Source of the DNA: Alphaproteobacteria bacterium | Lineage (GTDB): Bacteria; Pseudomonadota; Alphaproteobacteria; VGEJ01 | DNA: 12,625 bases | Assembly (NCBI GenBank): GCA_016869335.1 | Contig: VGEJ01000046.1 | Location: 1-12,625, forward strand | Direction of reading: 5' to 3' | Shown: piece after piece, positions 1 to 7,875 of the stretch | How the letters are laid out: each line of letters begins with the position of its first letter | How positions within the stretch are numbered: the stretch's first letter is position 1 | The notes under the pieces: generated by a model | Database searches by the model: none | Told to the model about the DNA's origin: nothing | Seen by the model: only the letters and a program-made list of their open reading frames with translations | Position numbers and translations under genes: made by a program

Positions 1-1
1 C

Positions 2-616
2 CCCGAGGTCCCGGGCATGATGGAGGTTCGGCGGGGCGGCCCAGCGATCCGCGCCTGGGCAGCCGATCCGGGCGAGACCTTTCACAGCTTCGATGGCGAG
101 CACGGCGGCCTGTGGCGCAACCAGGGCCGCGCCCCGCAGGCGATCACGGGCGTCGGGTTCGTATCGGAGGGCTTCGATCTGTGCAGCCACTACGTGCGTA
201 CGCCTGCGAGCAAGGATCCACGCGCCCGCTTCATCTTCGAGGGCATCGGCGACAAGGAGTTGATCGGCGACTTCGGGCTCGAAGGCGGCGGCGCCGCCGG
301 GATCGAGATCGACCTGGCGGACGTCAAGCTCGGCACACCGCCCCACGCGCTGGTGGTCGCCAGTTCGGTCGATCACACCGAGTCCTACCTCCTCGTCACC
401 GAAGAGGCCGACATCATGATCCCCAACGTGGACGCGACCAATAACCCGCGCATCCGCGCCGACTTGGTGTTCTACGAGACACCGAACGGCGGCGCCGTGT
501 TCTCGGTCGGATCCATAGCGTGGACGGGCAGCCTCTTGTGGAACAAACGCAACAACAACGTCTCGCGTCTGACCGGTAACGTGCTACGCCGGTTCATCAA
601 GGACGAGCCGTTCTAA
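2..616 (+). CDS. N,N-dimethylformamidase large-subunit-like protein, C-terminal part (5' partial)
   Basis: The frame is open to the left edge, so the ATGs at 17 and 20 are probably internal and only about the last 205 residues are visible. The fragment resembles the C-terminal domain of the large (beta) subunit of N,N-dimethylformamidase, which hydrolyses dimethylformamide to dimethylamine and formate. Supporting motifs are FEGIGDKELIGDFG, GTPPHALVVASS and a terminal block with GSIAWTGSL, NNNVSRLTGNVLRRF. The family's large subunit is usually over 700 residues and uses a mononuclear iron site; its ligands should lie upstream, so catalytic competence cannot be judged here. No small subunit is visible. 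The gene begins the visible operon, and its TAA overlaps the SD of the next gene. Family membership is fairly secure. The substrate is not: many homologues are only DMFase-like, and an amide other than dimethylformamide is possible. Confidence 0.8.
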   Translation, partial: PEVPGMMEVRRGGPAIRAWAADPGETFHSFDGEHGGLWRNQGRAPQAITGVGFVSEGFDLCSHYVRTPASKDPRARFIFEGIGDKELIGDFGLEGGGAAGIEIDLADVKLGTPPHALVVASSVDHTESYLLVTEEADIMIPNVDATNNPRIRADLVFYETPNGGAVFSVGSIAWTGSLLWNKRNNNVSRLTGNVLRRFIKDEPF

Positions 617-620
617 GGAG
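615..620 (+). promoter_or_regulatory. Ribosome binding site of the gene at 627
   Basis: AAGGAG lies six bases before the ATG at 627 and overlaps the TAA stop of the upstream gene. It fixes the start of the next gene and suggests translational coupling. Confidence 0.75.
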
Positions 621-626
621 ACGACC

Positions 627-1568
627 ATGACCATCGGGATCGGCGCCTTCGGACCCAATGCCGGGCGTGCGGTGTTCGATGCGCTGCGCGCAGCTGAGCG
701 CATCGGCACCGGCGCGATCGGGGGCTTCGTCACGTTTGCCGCCATCGCCGAGGACAGCGAGGTATTGCGGGCCGAGACCCAGCGCGGCGGCTCGAGTACG
801 CTGTTCGTCGAGGGCGAAACGACGGGCGTCGAGCCGCCCGAACGCCTCGCCCGGGCGCGCATCGCGGGCCTGATTTCGAGTGGGCCGGACCGCCCGAGCC
901 CACTCTCAATCTACCTCTTGGCTGACCCTTCCGCCGGGCTCGTCTCCGGCCACCGCATCCCGCGCGCCGAGAGCGGCGCCGCCAGAGCCATGAACGAAGA
1001 GGTGATGGATCTCCTGCGCGCCGGCCAAGCGGCGGCCGAGGCGATCGACGCGGTGATCGGCGCCAATCCGAGCGCCGACGTCGGCCTGATCGCAATCGAC
1101 AAGGCGGGACGGGCCCACGCCCGCAACACCGAACGCGTGTCGCGCCGCCCCGATCTCGGCCACGCCCGGCGCGAGGACGCGGCATCGAAGGCGGTCGTCG
1201 AGGTCCTGCACAACGCGATCCGCCCCTTTCCCGTGGTGGCGGAGGTCGCAGCCGCGTACGCGATCGCCCGAATGGTGGGCGAGCCGGCGCCGGTCGGCTG
1301 GGTCACGATCGATGCCGGCGTCCCCATCGTGCTCGGCAGCGAGAGCGCAGTCGAGTGCGACGCGAGCGGTCGCGCGATACGCGTCGTCAGCACCGACCCG
1401 ACCATCGTGCGCGACGCCGCTGTCGGCGCCGGCATCTACCTGGCGAGCCTGGTCACCATCGCCGGCAAGCCGGTCGGGCGCACGATGTTCGAACCGATCG
1501 CCACCATTCGCGACAAGCGTATCGTCGACCTCAGCGGCCAGAAATCGCTTCGGATGAGTTACCGCTAA
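627..1568 (+). CDS. Conserved protein of unknown function, possibly Ntn-hydrolase-like
   Basis: This is an intact 313-residue protein with no signal peptide or membrane segment, so it is probably cytoplasmic. I do not recognise it securely; it may belong to a family catalogued as a DUF (DUF6963 comes to mind, from memory only). Visible features are a Gly-rich N-terminus (GIGAFGPNAG), a block GAIGGFVTFAAI followed by RAETQRGG, and a central GLIAIDKAGRAHARNT. The last resembles the strands of Ntn-type hydrolases and asparaginases, where a backbone strand with an 'AxDxxG' turn precedes a nucleophile region. No catalytic Thr, Ser or Cys can be assigned with confidence. It sits 10 bases after the formamidase-like gene and 30 bases before the importer ATPase, so it probably acts on the same substrate or product. 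A role in amide breakdown is inference from context. Confidence 0.8.
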   Translation: MTIGIGAFGPNAGRAVFDALRAAERIGTGAIGGFVTFAAIAEDSEVLRAETQRGGSSTLFVEGETTGVEPPERLARARIAGLISSGPDRPSPLSIYLLADPSAGLVSGHRIPRAESGAARAMNEEVMDLLRAGQAAAEAIDAVIGANPSADVGLIAIDKAGRAHARNTERVSRRPDLGHARREDAASKAVVEVLHNAIRPFPVVAEVAAAYAIARMVGEPAPVGWVTIDAGVPIVLGSESAVECDASGRAIRVVSTDPTIVRDAAVGAGIYLASLVTIAGKPVGRTMFEPIATIRDKRIVDLSGQKSLRMSYR

Positions 1569-1586
1569 GCGCGGTGGGCGTGAGAT

Positions 1587-1590
1587 GGAG
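1587..1590 (+). promoter_or_regulatory. Ribosome binding site deciding the ATPase start
   Basis: GGAG ends eight bases before the ATG at 1599. The in-frame GTG at 1590 overlaps this site and has no comparable SD of its own, so 1599 is preferred. Confidence 0.55.
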
Positions 1591-1598
1591 TGGCGGGG

Positions 1599-3095
1599 AT
1601 GACCCATCTCCTTGAAGCCCGTGGAGTGTCGAAGACCTACGGCCCGACGCGCGTGCTGTCGGCGGTGAACTTCACGCTCGACAGGGGCGAGTCGGTCGCG
1701 GTCATCGGCGAGAACGGCGCCGGCAAGTCGACCTTCGCCAAGATCATCACCGGCGTCATTCGCCCCGACGAAGGCGCCATCACGCTGGGTGGAACGCCCG
1801 TCAGCTTCCATTCGCCGCGCGATGCACTGAGGCACGGCATGGCCTTCATCCCGCAGGAACTCGCCTATTGCCCTCATCTCACCGTCGCCGAGAACATCCT
1901 GCTCGGCCAGTGGCCGGGCGCCTTCGGCTTGACCTCGCCAGCCCGCGTCCTGGCGCGGGCGGCGGAGGAGTGCCGCCGCCTCGGGATCGCGCTCGACGTG
2001 CGCCGACCGATGGCGGGCATGAAGCTCGCTGATCGCCAGATCGTCGAGATCGTCAAGGCGCTGACGCGGCGCGCGCGGCTGATCGTGCTGGATGAGCCGA
2101 CCGCGTCGTTGAGCGAGCAGGAGAGCCGCGCACTGTTCGACATCCTGGGCCGCCTGGCCAAGGACGGCGTCGGCGTCATTTACATCTCGCACCGGATGGA
2201 TGAGGTCTATCGCTTCAGCGACCGCGTCGATGTGCTGCGCAATGGCGAGCTGGTCGCCTCGGTAGCGCCGAGCAAGACGAGCCCGGCGCAGCTCATCGCC
2301 TACATGTTGGGTCAGGAGAAAGAGGACTTCATTCACGCTCCGGCGCAGGCGAGCGGGGGCGAGGACGCGGTGATCGAGCTCCGCGGCTGGTCGCGCGACG
2401 GGCTGCCCCCGCTGACCGACGTCAGCCTGCGCGTGGGGCACCGGGAGGTGGTCGGGCTCTACGGCCTGCGCGGGTGCGGCGCCGACCTGGTGGCCGAGGG
2501 TCTCGCCGGCCTCCACCCAGAGATCCGCGGCGAGCTTGCGCTTATCGGCAAGCCGGGCAAACCGTTCCCGACCCCATTGGCGGCGCGACGGGCCAACGTC
2601 GCCTTCGTTCCGGCCGAGCGCAAGCGCGACGGGCTGGTCCTCATCCTGTCGGTCCAGAGCAACCTCAGCCTCCTGATCCTCCGGCTCTTGACCCGGCTCG
2701 GCGTGATCCTGTCCGGTCAGGAGCGGAGCGTGGCGGCGGAGCTCGCCCAGCGGTTCGATGTGCGTTTCAGCCGGCTCAGTCAAGCGGTGGCGACGTTGAG
2801 CGGCGGCAACCAGCAGAAGGTCTTGCTGGCGAGCCGGCTGGCCCGCCAGCCCACCCTCCTCGTGCTGCAGGAGCCGACCCGCGGGGTCGACGTCGGCGCG
2901 CGGGTCGAGATCCATCGCTTTCTCGGTCAAATCGCGCAGCAGGGCTGTGCTACGCTGATGGTCACCTCGGACCTGGAGGAAGCCGTCAACGTCAGCGACC
3001 GTTTGCTCATCATGCGAGAAGGTAGGCTCGTGGGCGAGCTCGCCGGGGCGAGCAAGACGCAGGCCAATGCGATCGCGCTGGCGGCGGGGGGATAA
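1599..3095 (+). CDS. Ribose-type (CUT2/RbsA-like) ABC importer, ATP-binding protein with two nucleotide-binding domains
   Basis: The 498-residue length is usual for RbsA/MglA-like proteins, which fuse two nucleotide-binding domains and energise sugar-type importers at the inner membrane. Domain 1 has Walker A GENGAGKST (37-45), Q-loop Gln86, an LADRQ-type signature (about 143-151) and Walker B LIVLDEP (161-167). Domain 2 has a degenerate Walker A (GLRGCGAD, about 289-296), as is normal in this family. It also has a canonical signature LSGGNQQ (400-406) and EPTRGVDVGA. The residue before the Walker B Glu is Gln424 where Asp is usual, which is odd. Start 1599 was chosen for its SD; GTG 1590 would add three residues. 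The permease gene follows after three bases. Family assignment is firm. The substrate cannot be read from sequence; the neighbours suggest an amide or amide-bearing sugar rather than ribose. Confidence 0.95.
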   Translation: MTHLLEARGVSKTYGPTRVLSAVNFTLDRGESVAVIGENGAGKSTFAKIITGVIRPDEGAITLGGTPVSFHSPRDALRHGMAFIPQELAYCPHLTVAENILLGQWPGAFGLTSPARVLARAAEECRRLGIALDVRRPMAGMKLADRQIVEIVKALTRRARLIVLDEPTASLSEQESRALFDILGRLAKDGVGVIYISHRMDEVYRFSDRVDVLRNGELVASVAPSKTSPAQLIAYMLGQEKEDFIHAPAQASGGEDAVIELRGWSRDGLPPLTDVSLRVGHREVVGLYGLRGCGADLVAEGLAGLHPEIRGELALIGKPGKPFPTPLAARRANVAFVPAERKRDGLVLILSVQSNLSLLILRLLTRLGVILSGQERSVAAELAQRFDVRFSRLSQAVATLSGGNQQKVLLASRLARQPTLLVLQEPTRGVDVGARVEIHRFLGQIAQQGCATLMVTSDLEEAVNVSDRLLIMREGRLVGELAGASKTQANAIALAAGG

Positions 3096-3098
3096 CGC

Positions 3099-4109
3099 GT
3101 GACGCTGAGTGCCAAGGGCACAACCGCGGCCGCCGGGGCGCCCTCGGCCCAGCCCAGCGCGCAGCGGGCGCGAATCCTCCGGGCGGGCTTCCAGTACTTC
3201 GGAATCGGCGCCTTCTATCTCGTCATCCTCGTCGCCTTCGCCTTCAGCACGCAGCATTTCTTCAGCTACTCGAATGCGCTGAACATCCTCACCAACGTCT
3301 CGGTCATCGGTATCGTCGCGCTCGGCCAGACTCTGGCGATCGTCTCGGGCGGGTTCGATTTGTCGGTGAGCGGCGTGGTTCCGCTCGGCGCGGTCTCCTT
3401 CGCGCTGCTCACCAACGCCGGCATCGGCGCGCCGCTCGCCATCCTGATCGTGATCGGAATCGGCGCGCTCGTGGACTTGATCAACGGCCTCATCGTCACC
3501 CAGGTTGGGATCAATCCGCTCATCACCACCCTCGGGACGCTGTCGATCACGGCCGGCCTGGCCTACACCCTCTCGCGTGGGGTCACCATCCCGTTCGTCG
3601 ACCTCGACGTCGGCATCCTGGCCGAACGCCCGTTTGCCGGCATCTCGTATTACGTCATGGCGTTCCTGGCGCTCGCGATCGTCATCAGCTTGATGCTGCG
3701 CTACACCGTGTTCGGCCGCATGATCTATGCGGTCGGCGGCAACCGCGAGGCGAGCCGACTGGCCGGCATCCGGGTCGACAGCCTGACCATCCTGATCTAC
3801 GTCATCTGCTCGGCGCTCGCGGCCTTCGCCGGGGTCGTGGTCGCGAGCCAGCTTCTGGCCGGGGCCCCCACGGTCGGCGTCGAGGCGGCGCTCACCTCGA
3901 TCGCGGCCGTGATCCTGGGCGGAGCTTCGCTCACCGGCGGTCTCGGCGGCGTCGGCGGAACGCTGATCGGGGTGCTGGTTCTCGGGACGATCGCCAACGG
4001 CATGGCGCTGATGATGGTGCCGGCCTTCTATCAACAGATCGCGACCGGTCTCATACTGCTGTTGGCGGTCGGATTCGGACGGCTGCGCGCCGTCTTCACC
4101 GGCGAGTAG
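3099..4109 (+). CDS. Ribose-type (RbsC-like) ABC importer permease
   Basis: This 336-residue inner-membrane protein matches the RbsC/branched-chain permease superfamily (BPD_transp_2). After a soluble Ala-rich N-terminus, hydrophobic segments recur through to the C-terminus. Family landmarks are GQTLAIVSGGFDLSVSG near residues 75-95, NPLITTLGTLS, the cytoplasmic ATPase-contact loop VGGNREASRLAGI (about 208-220), and the Gly-rich GGASLTGGLGGVGGTLIG before the last segments. The usual number of membrane spans in the family is about ten. It starts with GTG three bases after the ATPase stop, preceded by a G-rich stretch that can serve as SD. It would form the translocation path with the flanking ATPase and binding protein. 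Only one permease gene is present, so a homodimer is expected. Confidence 0.93.
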   Translation: MTLSAKGTTAAAGAPSAQPSAQRARILRAGFQYFGIGAFYLVILVAFAFSTQHFFSYSNALNILTNVSVIGIVALGQTLAIVSGGFDLSVSGVVPLGAVSFALLTNAGIGAPLAILIVIGIGALVDLINGLIVTQVGINPLITTLGTLSITAGLAYTLSRGVTIPFVDLDVGILAERPFAGISYYVMAFLALAIVISLMLRYTVFGRMIYAVGGNREASRLAGIRVDSLTILIYVICSALAAFAGVVVASQLLAGAPTVGVEAALTSIAAVILGGASLTGGLGGVGGTLIGVLVLGTIANGMALMMVPAFYQQIATGLILLLAVGFGRLRAVFTGE

Positions 4110-4133
4110 CCGGTTTTTCACCTGTCTCGTTCC

Positions 4134-4141
4134 AAGGGAGG
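4134..4141 (+). promoter_or_regulatory. Strong ribosome binding site of the binding-protein gene
   Basis: AAGGGAGG lies six bases before the ATG at 4148. It is the strongest SD in the operon, fitting the high expression usually needed for a periplasmic binding protein. Confidence 0.75.
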
Positions 4142-4147
4142 ACATCG

Positions 4148-5317
4148 ATGACGACGGATAATCGCGACGCAGCTTCGCTGTTGGCGGATTTTCGGCACGG
4201 CCGGTTGTCACGCCGCGAGTTGGTGATGGGGCTCGCCGCCCTTGGTATCGCCGCGCCGCTGGCGACGGGCCTGTTGCCCGGCGGCAGCGCCCGGGCGCAG
4301 GACAAGAAGTATTTCGTCACGTTCGCCAACGTACTCGAGTCGGGCGAGCTGTTCGTGCAGCTCGGCAATGGCATCGAGAACGCGGCCAAGGTCGCCGGCT
4401 ACGAGTTCAAGCGCTACAACAACAACTTCGATGGCCCGACCACCATCAACAACGCGCGCTTGATGGCCCAGGACAAGCCCGATCTCATCCTCGAGTACAA
4501 TGGCGTCGAGGGCATCGGCGAGGCGCTCAAGCGCATCTTCGACGACGCGGGCATCCCGTTCATCGCCATCAATGTCCCCGTTCCGGGCGGCATCTGGTTC
4601 AACCTGGTGAACCGGGAAATCGGCATCGACACCGCCAAGGTCGTCGTCCCCCTGGCCCAGGCGAAGGGCTGGACCGCGGCCGACACCACCGTGATCATCC
4701 TGCAGGCGTCTGCCGCCGGCGTCGAGGTCAACGACTGCATCCGCTACTTCTACATCACGGCCGCCGAGGCCATGGGGATGACGCCGGCCAAACCAGAGGA
4801 CATCACGGCGCTGACGACGACGATCGGGGACAATCTGATCCAGGTTGACGGCAAGGGCGTGCTCGACACGAGTTACACGACGGTGAAGAACGCGCTGCAG
4901 ACGCTCGCCGAGGATCGTCACATCCTGCTCTACTCGATCAACGATGATTCGGTGATCGGGGCGTGGCGCGCCATTACCGAGGCGAAGCGCGAGAACAACA
5001 CGATCGTTGCCGGCCTGGGCGGCTCGGTCGCGGCACTCAAGGAGCTGCGCGAGAATCCCTATTGGGTGGCCGAGGGCTCGGTCTTCGCGACCCACTGGGG
5101 CCAGTATCTCATGGCCATGACCGCCGCGATCCTCGGCGGTGTGACGCCACCGCCGCTCACCAAGTCGCCGCAGGCGGTGCTGACCAAGGAGACGGTCGAC
5201 AAGTACTACGACGCCTCCGGCCAGGTGAAGCTACTGCCGCCGCTGGTGGCCGAGAACATGTATCTGAAGGACACCGGCATCCTGCAGAAGTTCAACAACG
5301 TCGAGGGCCTGATCTAG
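4148..5317 (+). CDS. Periplasmic solute-binding protein of the ribose-type importer, Tat-type signal
   Basis: This 389-residue protein is a type I periplasmic binding protein (Peripla_BP_4/RbsB-like) expected to capture the solute for the importer encoded just upstream. The N-terminus has a twin-arginine signal: SRRELVM with Arg22-Arg23, a hydrophobic stretch of about residues 25-43, and probable cleavage after ARA at about residue 50. Tat export implies folding before export; many Alphaproteobacteria use it for such proteins. The mature part starts KKYFVTFANV, followed by an early EL-F-Q segment and PDLILEYNGVEGIGEALK. Later come a hinge-like GIPFIAINVPVP and a C-terminal domain with ILLYSINDDSVIGAWRAI and VAGLGGS. 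It lacks Lys-Thr-Ile-Gly style motifs of classical RbsB, so the ligand may not be a simple pentose. It follows the permease after 38 bases and is the last importer gene. Confidence 0.92.
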   Translation: MTTDNRDAASLLADFRHGRLSRRELVMGLAALGIAAPLATGLLPGGSARAQDKKYFVTFANVLESGELFVQLGNGIENAAKVAGYEFKRYNNNFDGPTTINNARLMAQDKPDLILEYNGVEGIGEALKRIFDDAGIPFIAINVPVPGGIWFNLVNREIGIDTAKVVVPLAQAKGWTAADTTVIILQASAAGVEVNDCIRYFYITAAEAMGMTPAKPEDITALTTTIGDNLIQVDGKGVLDTSYTTVKNALQTLAEDRHILLYSINDDSVIGAWRAITEAKRENNTIVAGLGGSVAALKELRENPYWVAEGSVFATHWGQYLMAMTAAILGGVTPPPLTKSPQAVLTKETVDKYYDASGQVKLLPPLVAENMYLKDTGILQKFNNVEGLI

Positions 5318-5337
5318 GCCACGGACAGTGGGGGGGC

Positions 5338-5366
5338 CGGGCGCGCGACCAGCCCCCTCGCGCCCG
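5338..5366 (+). other. GC-rich stem-loop after the importer operon
   Basis: CGGGCGCG (5338-5345) and CGCGCCCG (5359-5366) form a perfect eight-pair stem around a 13-base loop, in the 69-base gap after the binding-protein gene. No T-run follows, so it is not a standard intrinsic terminator. It could protect the 3' end of the operon mRNA or weaken read-through into the next gene. In DNA this rich in G and C, chance stems are common. Confidence 0.35.
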
Positions 5367-5386
5367 CCTCGCCGACCGAGAGATCC

Positions 5387-5731
5387 ATGCCGCCCCGCCG
5401 CAATCCGCTCAAGCTCAATCCGTTGCAGTGTAGGACCCTGGCGATCCTGCAGGCGATCGGGGCGGCGCAGGGACCCGGGACCCACGACGCCGCGACCGGC
5501 GAGGTGGCGATCGCCGCCCTGCCCGACCCCCACGGCGACCATTTCCATGTCGGTGATGCCGTGGTTGCGGGCCGGGACGCCACCGGCCTCACCAACGAGG
5601 GCGTCTGGAAGGCCCTCGACCGCAAGGGACTGGCCCGAGCCAACTTCCCGTTTGCCATCCGCCTCACCGTAGCCGGCCTCGCCTACGATACCGGTATCGC
5701 CGACAGCATCCTGCATCGCGCCGGCCGCTGA
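5387..5731 (+). CDS. Small conserved alphaproteobacterial protein with an HGDHFH motif, function unknown
   Basis: This 114-residue protein resembles small hypothetical proteins I recall from Alphaproteobacteria that begin with an RRNPLKLNPLQ-type sequence. That resemblance is memory, not a search. It is soluble with no signal peptide. The N-terminal helix PLQCRTLAILQ and the central GVWKALDRKGLAR segment could suit a winged-helix-like fold. Residues about 47-65 contain PHGDHFHVGDAVV, with His at spacing H-x2-H-x-H, which could bind metal. The C-terminal part has LTVAGLAYDTGIADSILH. The ATG at 5387 has a weak GAGAG SD four bases upstream. It lies 69 bases after the importer operon, on the same strand, and ends 19 bases from the stop of the convergent AsmA gene. 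A link to the importer is not implied. Confidence 0.8.
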   Translation: MPPRRNPLKLNPLQCRTLAILQAIGAAQGPGTHDAATGEVAIAALPDPHGDHFHVGDAVVAGRDATGLTNEGVWKALDRKGLARANFPFAIRLTVAGLAYDTGIADSILHRAGR

Positions 5732-5750
5732 GCCGCCGGACGCCGTGAGC

Positions 5751-7749
5751 TCAGTCGCCGAACAGGCGCTTGAGGCCCCTGCCCACGTCACGCACGGCGC
5801 GCTTGGCGCCTCCGACCACGTCTTCCACCGGACCCGTGGCAGCCGGAGCCGGCTCGCCTCGCGGCGCTGCCGCCGGCGGCTAGCTCGAGACAGGCGTTGT
5901 CCCCGCCCGACCCGAGCTCGCCGAGCCAGAGGAGGGCGGCCGGCGGGAACAGAACGACGCCGACGATGCCGCCGAGCTTGCGGACGACGCCAAGTTCGTC
6001 AGGTTGGAACGCGGGCGTCGCCAGCGTCCCCTGGACCCGTACCGGCACGGCGACGTTGAGCGTCACTTGTTTGGCGTTCGGCGTCAGACGGAGATCGAGC
6101 GCTTCAGACGCCAGATCGACCTGCCCCTCGCCGACCAAGGTCGAATACTGGCCGTCCACCAAGAGCACCTGGCTCTCGGCAACACCGTCGCGAATTGCGA
6201 AGTCGCTCGCGGCACAGTTGACCCGCGTCCATTCGCCGCCGCCCGAGGTCAACGTGCCGAGGAGGGCGCCCACGCCGCCCACGAGCGTCTCGAGACCCTG
6301 GGTCCGGGCCCGACCCGGTCCCATCAGAAAACGCGCCGTGCCCGAGCTGGTGGCCAGTACCGCAGCGATCGAGGTTCCACTTCCCGCGGGATCGAGCTCG
6401 ATGTCGGCCCTAACCCCGACCGGCGCGACATCGCCTGATTCCGCCAGGACTTGCGCGACATCGAGGCCGCGCGCCATTGCCACTAGGTGCACGCCAGGCG
6501 CCTGTCCCGGCACCACGGTGAGCGCGCCGTCAAGCCCGGCGCCCAAGAGCGTGCCGCGCAGCAGGCGGACCTGCAGCGCGCCATCGCTCAGCGCGATCTC
6601 GGCAGCGGCATCGCGCAGGGTGCGCCGGCCAACCGCTACCGAGCCCACCTGGATGTTCAGCGCGACATCTAGTACGCGCAGCCCCTCGAACGGCAGCGGG
6701 TCGCCCGGGAACACGCGCCCGGGTGGGGTCACGGACGCAGCCGCCTCGGCATCGCCCAGAAACGGGGCGAGGTCGATGGTCGCCGCCTGCAGCGCTCCGG
6801 CAAGGCGTGGCCGGGGTGCATCGAGCGCAGCGCTCAGGTTCCCAGTGACGGCAATGCTGCCGAGGGTCAGGTTGAGGCCGGTGACATCGAGGGCCTGCAT
6901 GGTGCCGTTAACCCGCGTCACGATCTGCACCGGCATCCCACGGGGAAGCCCCTCCCCGACCAGCGGGTCGAGTGTCGCCACGTCCGGCCTGGCCGCGATG
7001 ATCTTCAGGTCGAGGCCCGCGCCCACCGCCGGCTCAGCGATTTGCCCCGCGACCTCGAATGCGAGGCCGAACGCGCTGCCTGCGACCGCAACGGAGAGCA
7101 GCCACACCGGCTCGCCGGGCCGCAACAACGGCCCGATGGTACCGGTTGCCGAAATCGCCGAGCCGTCGAAGGCGGGTGCCACCGGATCACCCGGGGACGC
7201 GGTCGTGGCATCGAGGCGCTTGACAGCCAGCGTTCGTACCCTGCCGTCGCGTTGGTTCCGCAGCGCGATGACGCTGTCGATCATGACCACCTTGGGCGGA
7301 AGGCGCGCAGTATCGCCGGCCGACGTGGGCGGGGCGCGCTCGTCAGGACCCGCGCTCTGCCAGTTGCCTGAGCCAGCCGTGTCCCGCTCGAGCAGTAGGT
7401 TCACGCCATCGAGGGAGATCTCGACGATCCGCACCGTTCCACCCAGGAGCGGCACGAGCTCGACCGCAGCTTCCAGCCGCTAAATGTGCGCCATCGCGGG
7501 CCGCGAGCCCCACGGTGCATTGGCCACACTCACGTTCTCCGCAACGATTCGGGGCGTGCCCGAGACCTCGAGTACAAGCGGCCCGCCCAGCGTCACGGCG
7601 CGACCGGTCGCGGCGGACGCGGCCGCCGCGATCTCAGCGCGGAAATCGTTGGCGTCCAGGGTTGTGAGATAGACGTATCCGCCGATGAGCACGATGGCGA
7701 CGAGTGCCACCAGGCCACCGATGATCGCCAGGATCGTCTGCGCACGCAT
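5751..7749 (-). pseudogene. AsmA family protein, broken by an in-frame TAG and a C-terminal frameshift
   Basis: Reading leftward from ATG 7749 (GGAG SD eight bases upstream; GTG 7752 is an alternative), the product opens with a membrane anchor (about residues 5-28) and LDANDFRAEI, typical of AsmA proteins. These are inner-membrane-anchored envelope proteins linked to outer-membrane assembly and lipid transport. The frame stops at TAG 7480-7482, about 90 codons in, then continues in the same frame with RLEAAVELVPLLGGTVRI, an AsmA hallmark. A second frame change lies at about 5830-5880. The unshifted frame ends at 5788 in an Arg/Gly-rich tail, whereas the shifted frame gives GPVEDVVGGAKRAVRD and GRGLKRLFGD, ending at TGA 5751. 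The total of 1999 bases is not a multiple of three, as expected with one indel. Repaired, it would encode about 665 residues. True decay and sequence error cannot be separated here. Confidence 0.8.
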
Positions 7750-7875
7750 CACTTCCGCTCCGTTGCAGCGAGGTCAGCGGGCGCCCGCAGTGCCGCGCCT
7801 AATGCAGGTTAGCGCCGGACGCGCGCGGCCCCTGTTAACTCCGCCACATGGCGATGGATTGCGTGCGCGGTCTGC

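Noticed and set aside
906..4211. A minus-strand open frame of about 1,100 codons antisense to the unknown gene, the importer ATPase and the permease
   Set aside because: It is rich in Arg, Asp and Gln with no domain, and crosses three well-supported plus-strand genes. It is the usual antisense shadow of GC-biased codons.
4208..5095. A minus-strand open frame of 295 codons opposite the binding-protein gene
   Set aside because: Low-complexity Asp/Arg/Val composition and no SD; the opposite strand encodes a convincing binding protein.
5728..5754. CTGAGC/GCTCAG inverted repeat spanning the stops of the convergent genes, as a bidirectional terminator
   Set aside because: Only six pairs around a 15-base loop, with no T-run on either side; too weak to call.
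5897..7483. A plus-strand open frame of about 528 codons antisense to the AsmA gene
   Set aside because: The product is Ser/Pro/Arg/Thr-rich with no motif, while the minus strand shows clear AsmA features. Shadow frame.
7753..7875. Possible promoter or gene in the 123-base gap upstream of the AsmA gene
   Set aside because: The minus strand holds TTAACA and TAACCT, but spaced about 21 bases apart, and there is no supported coding frame.
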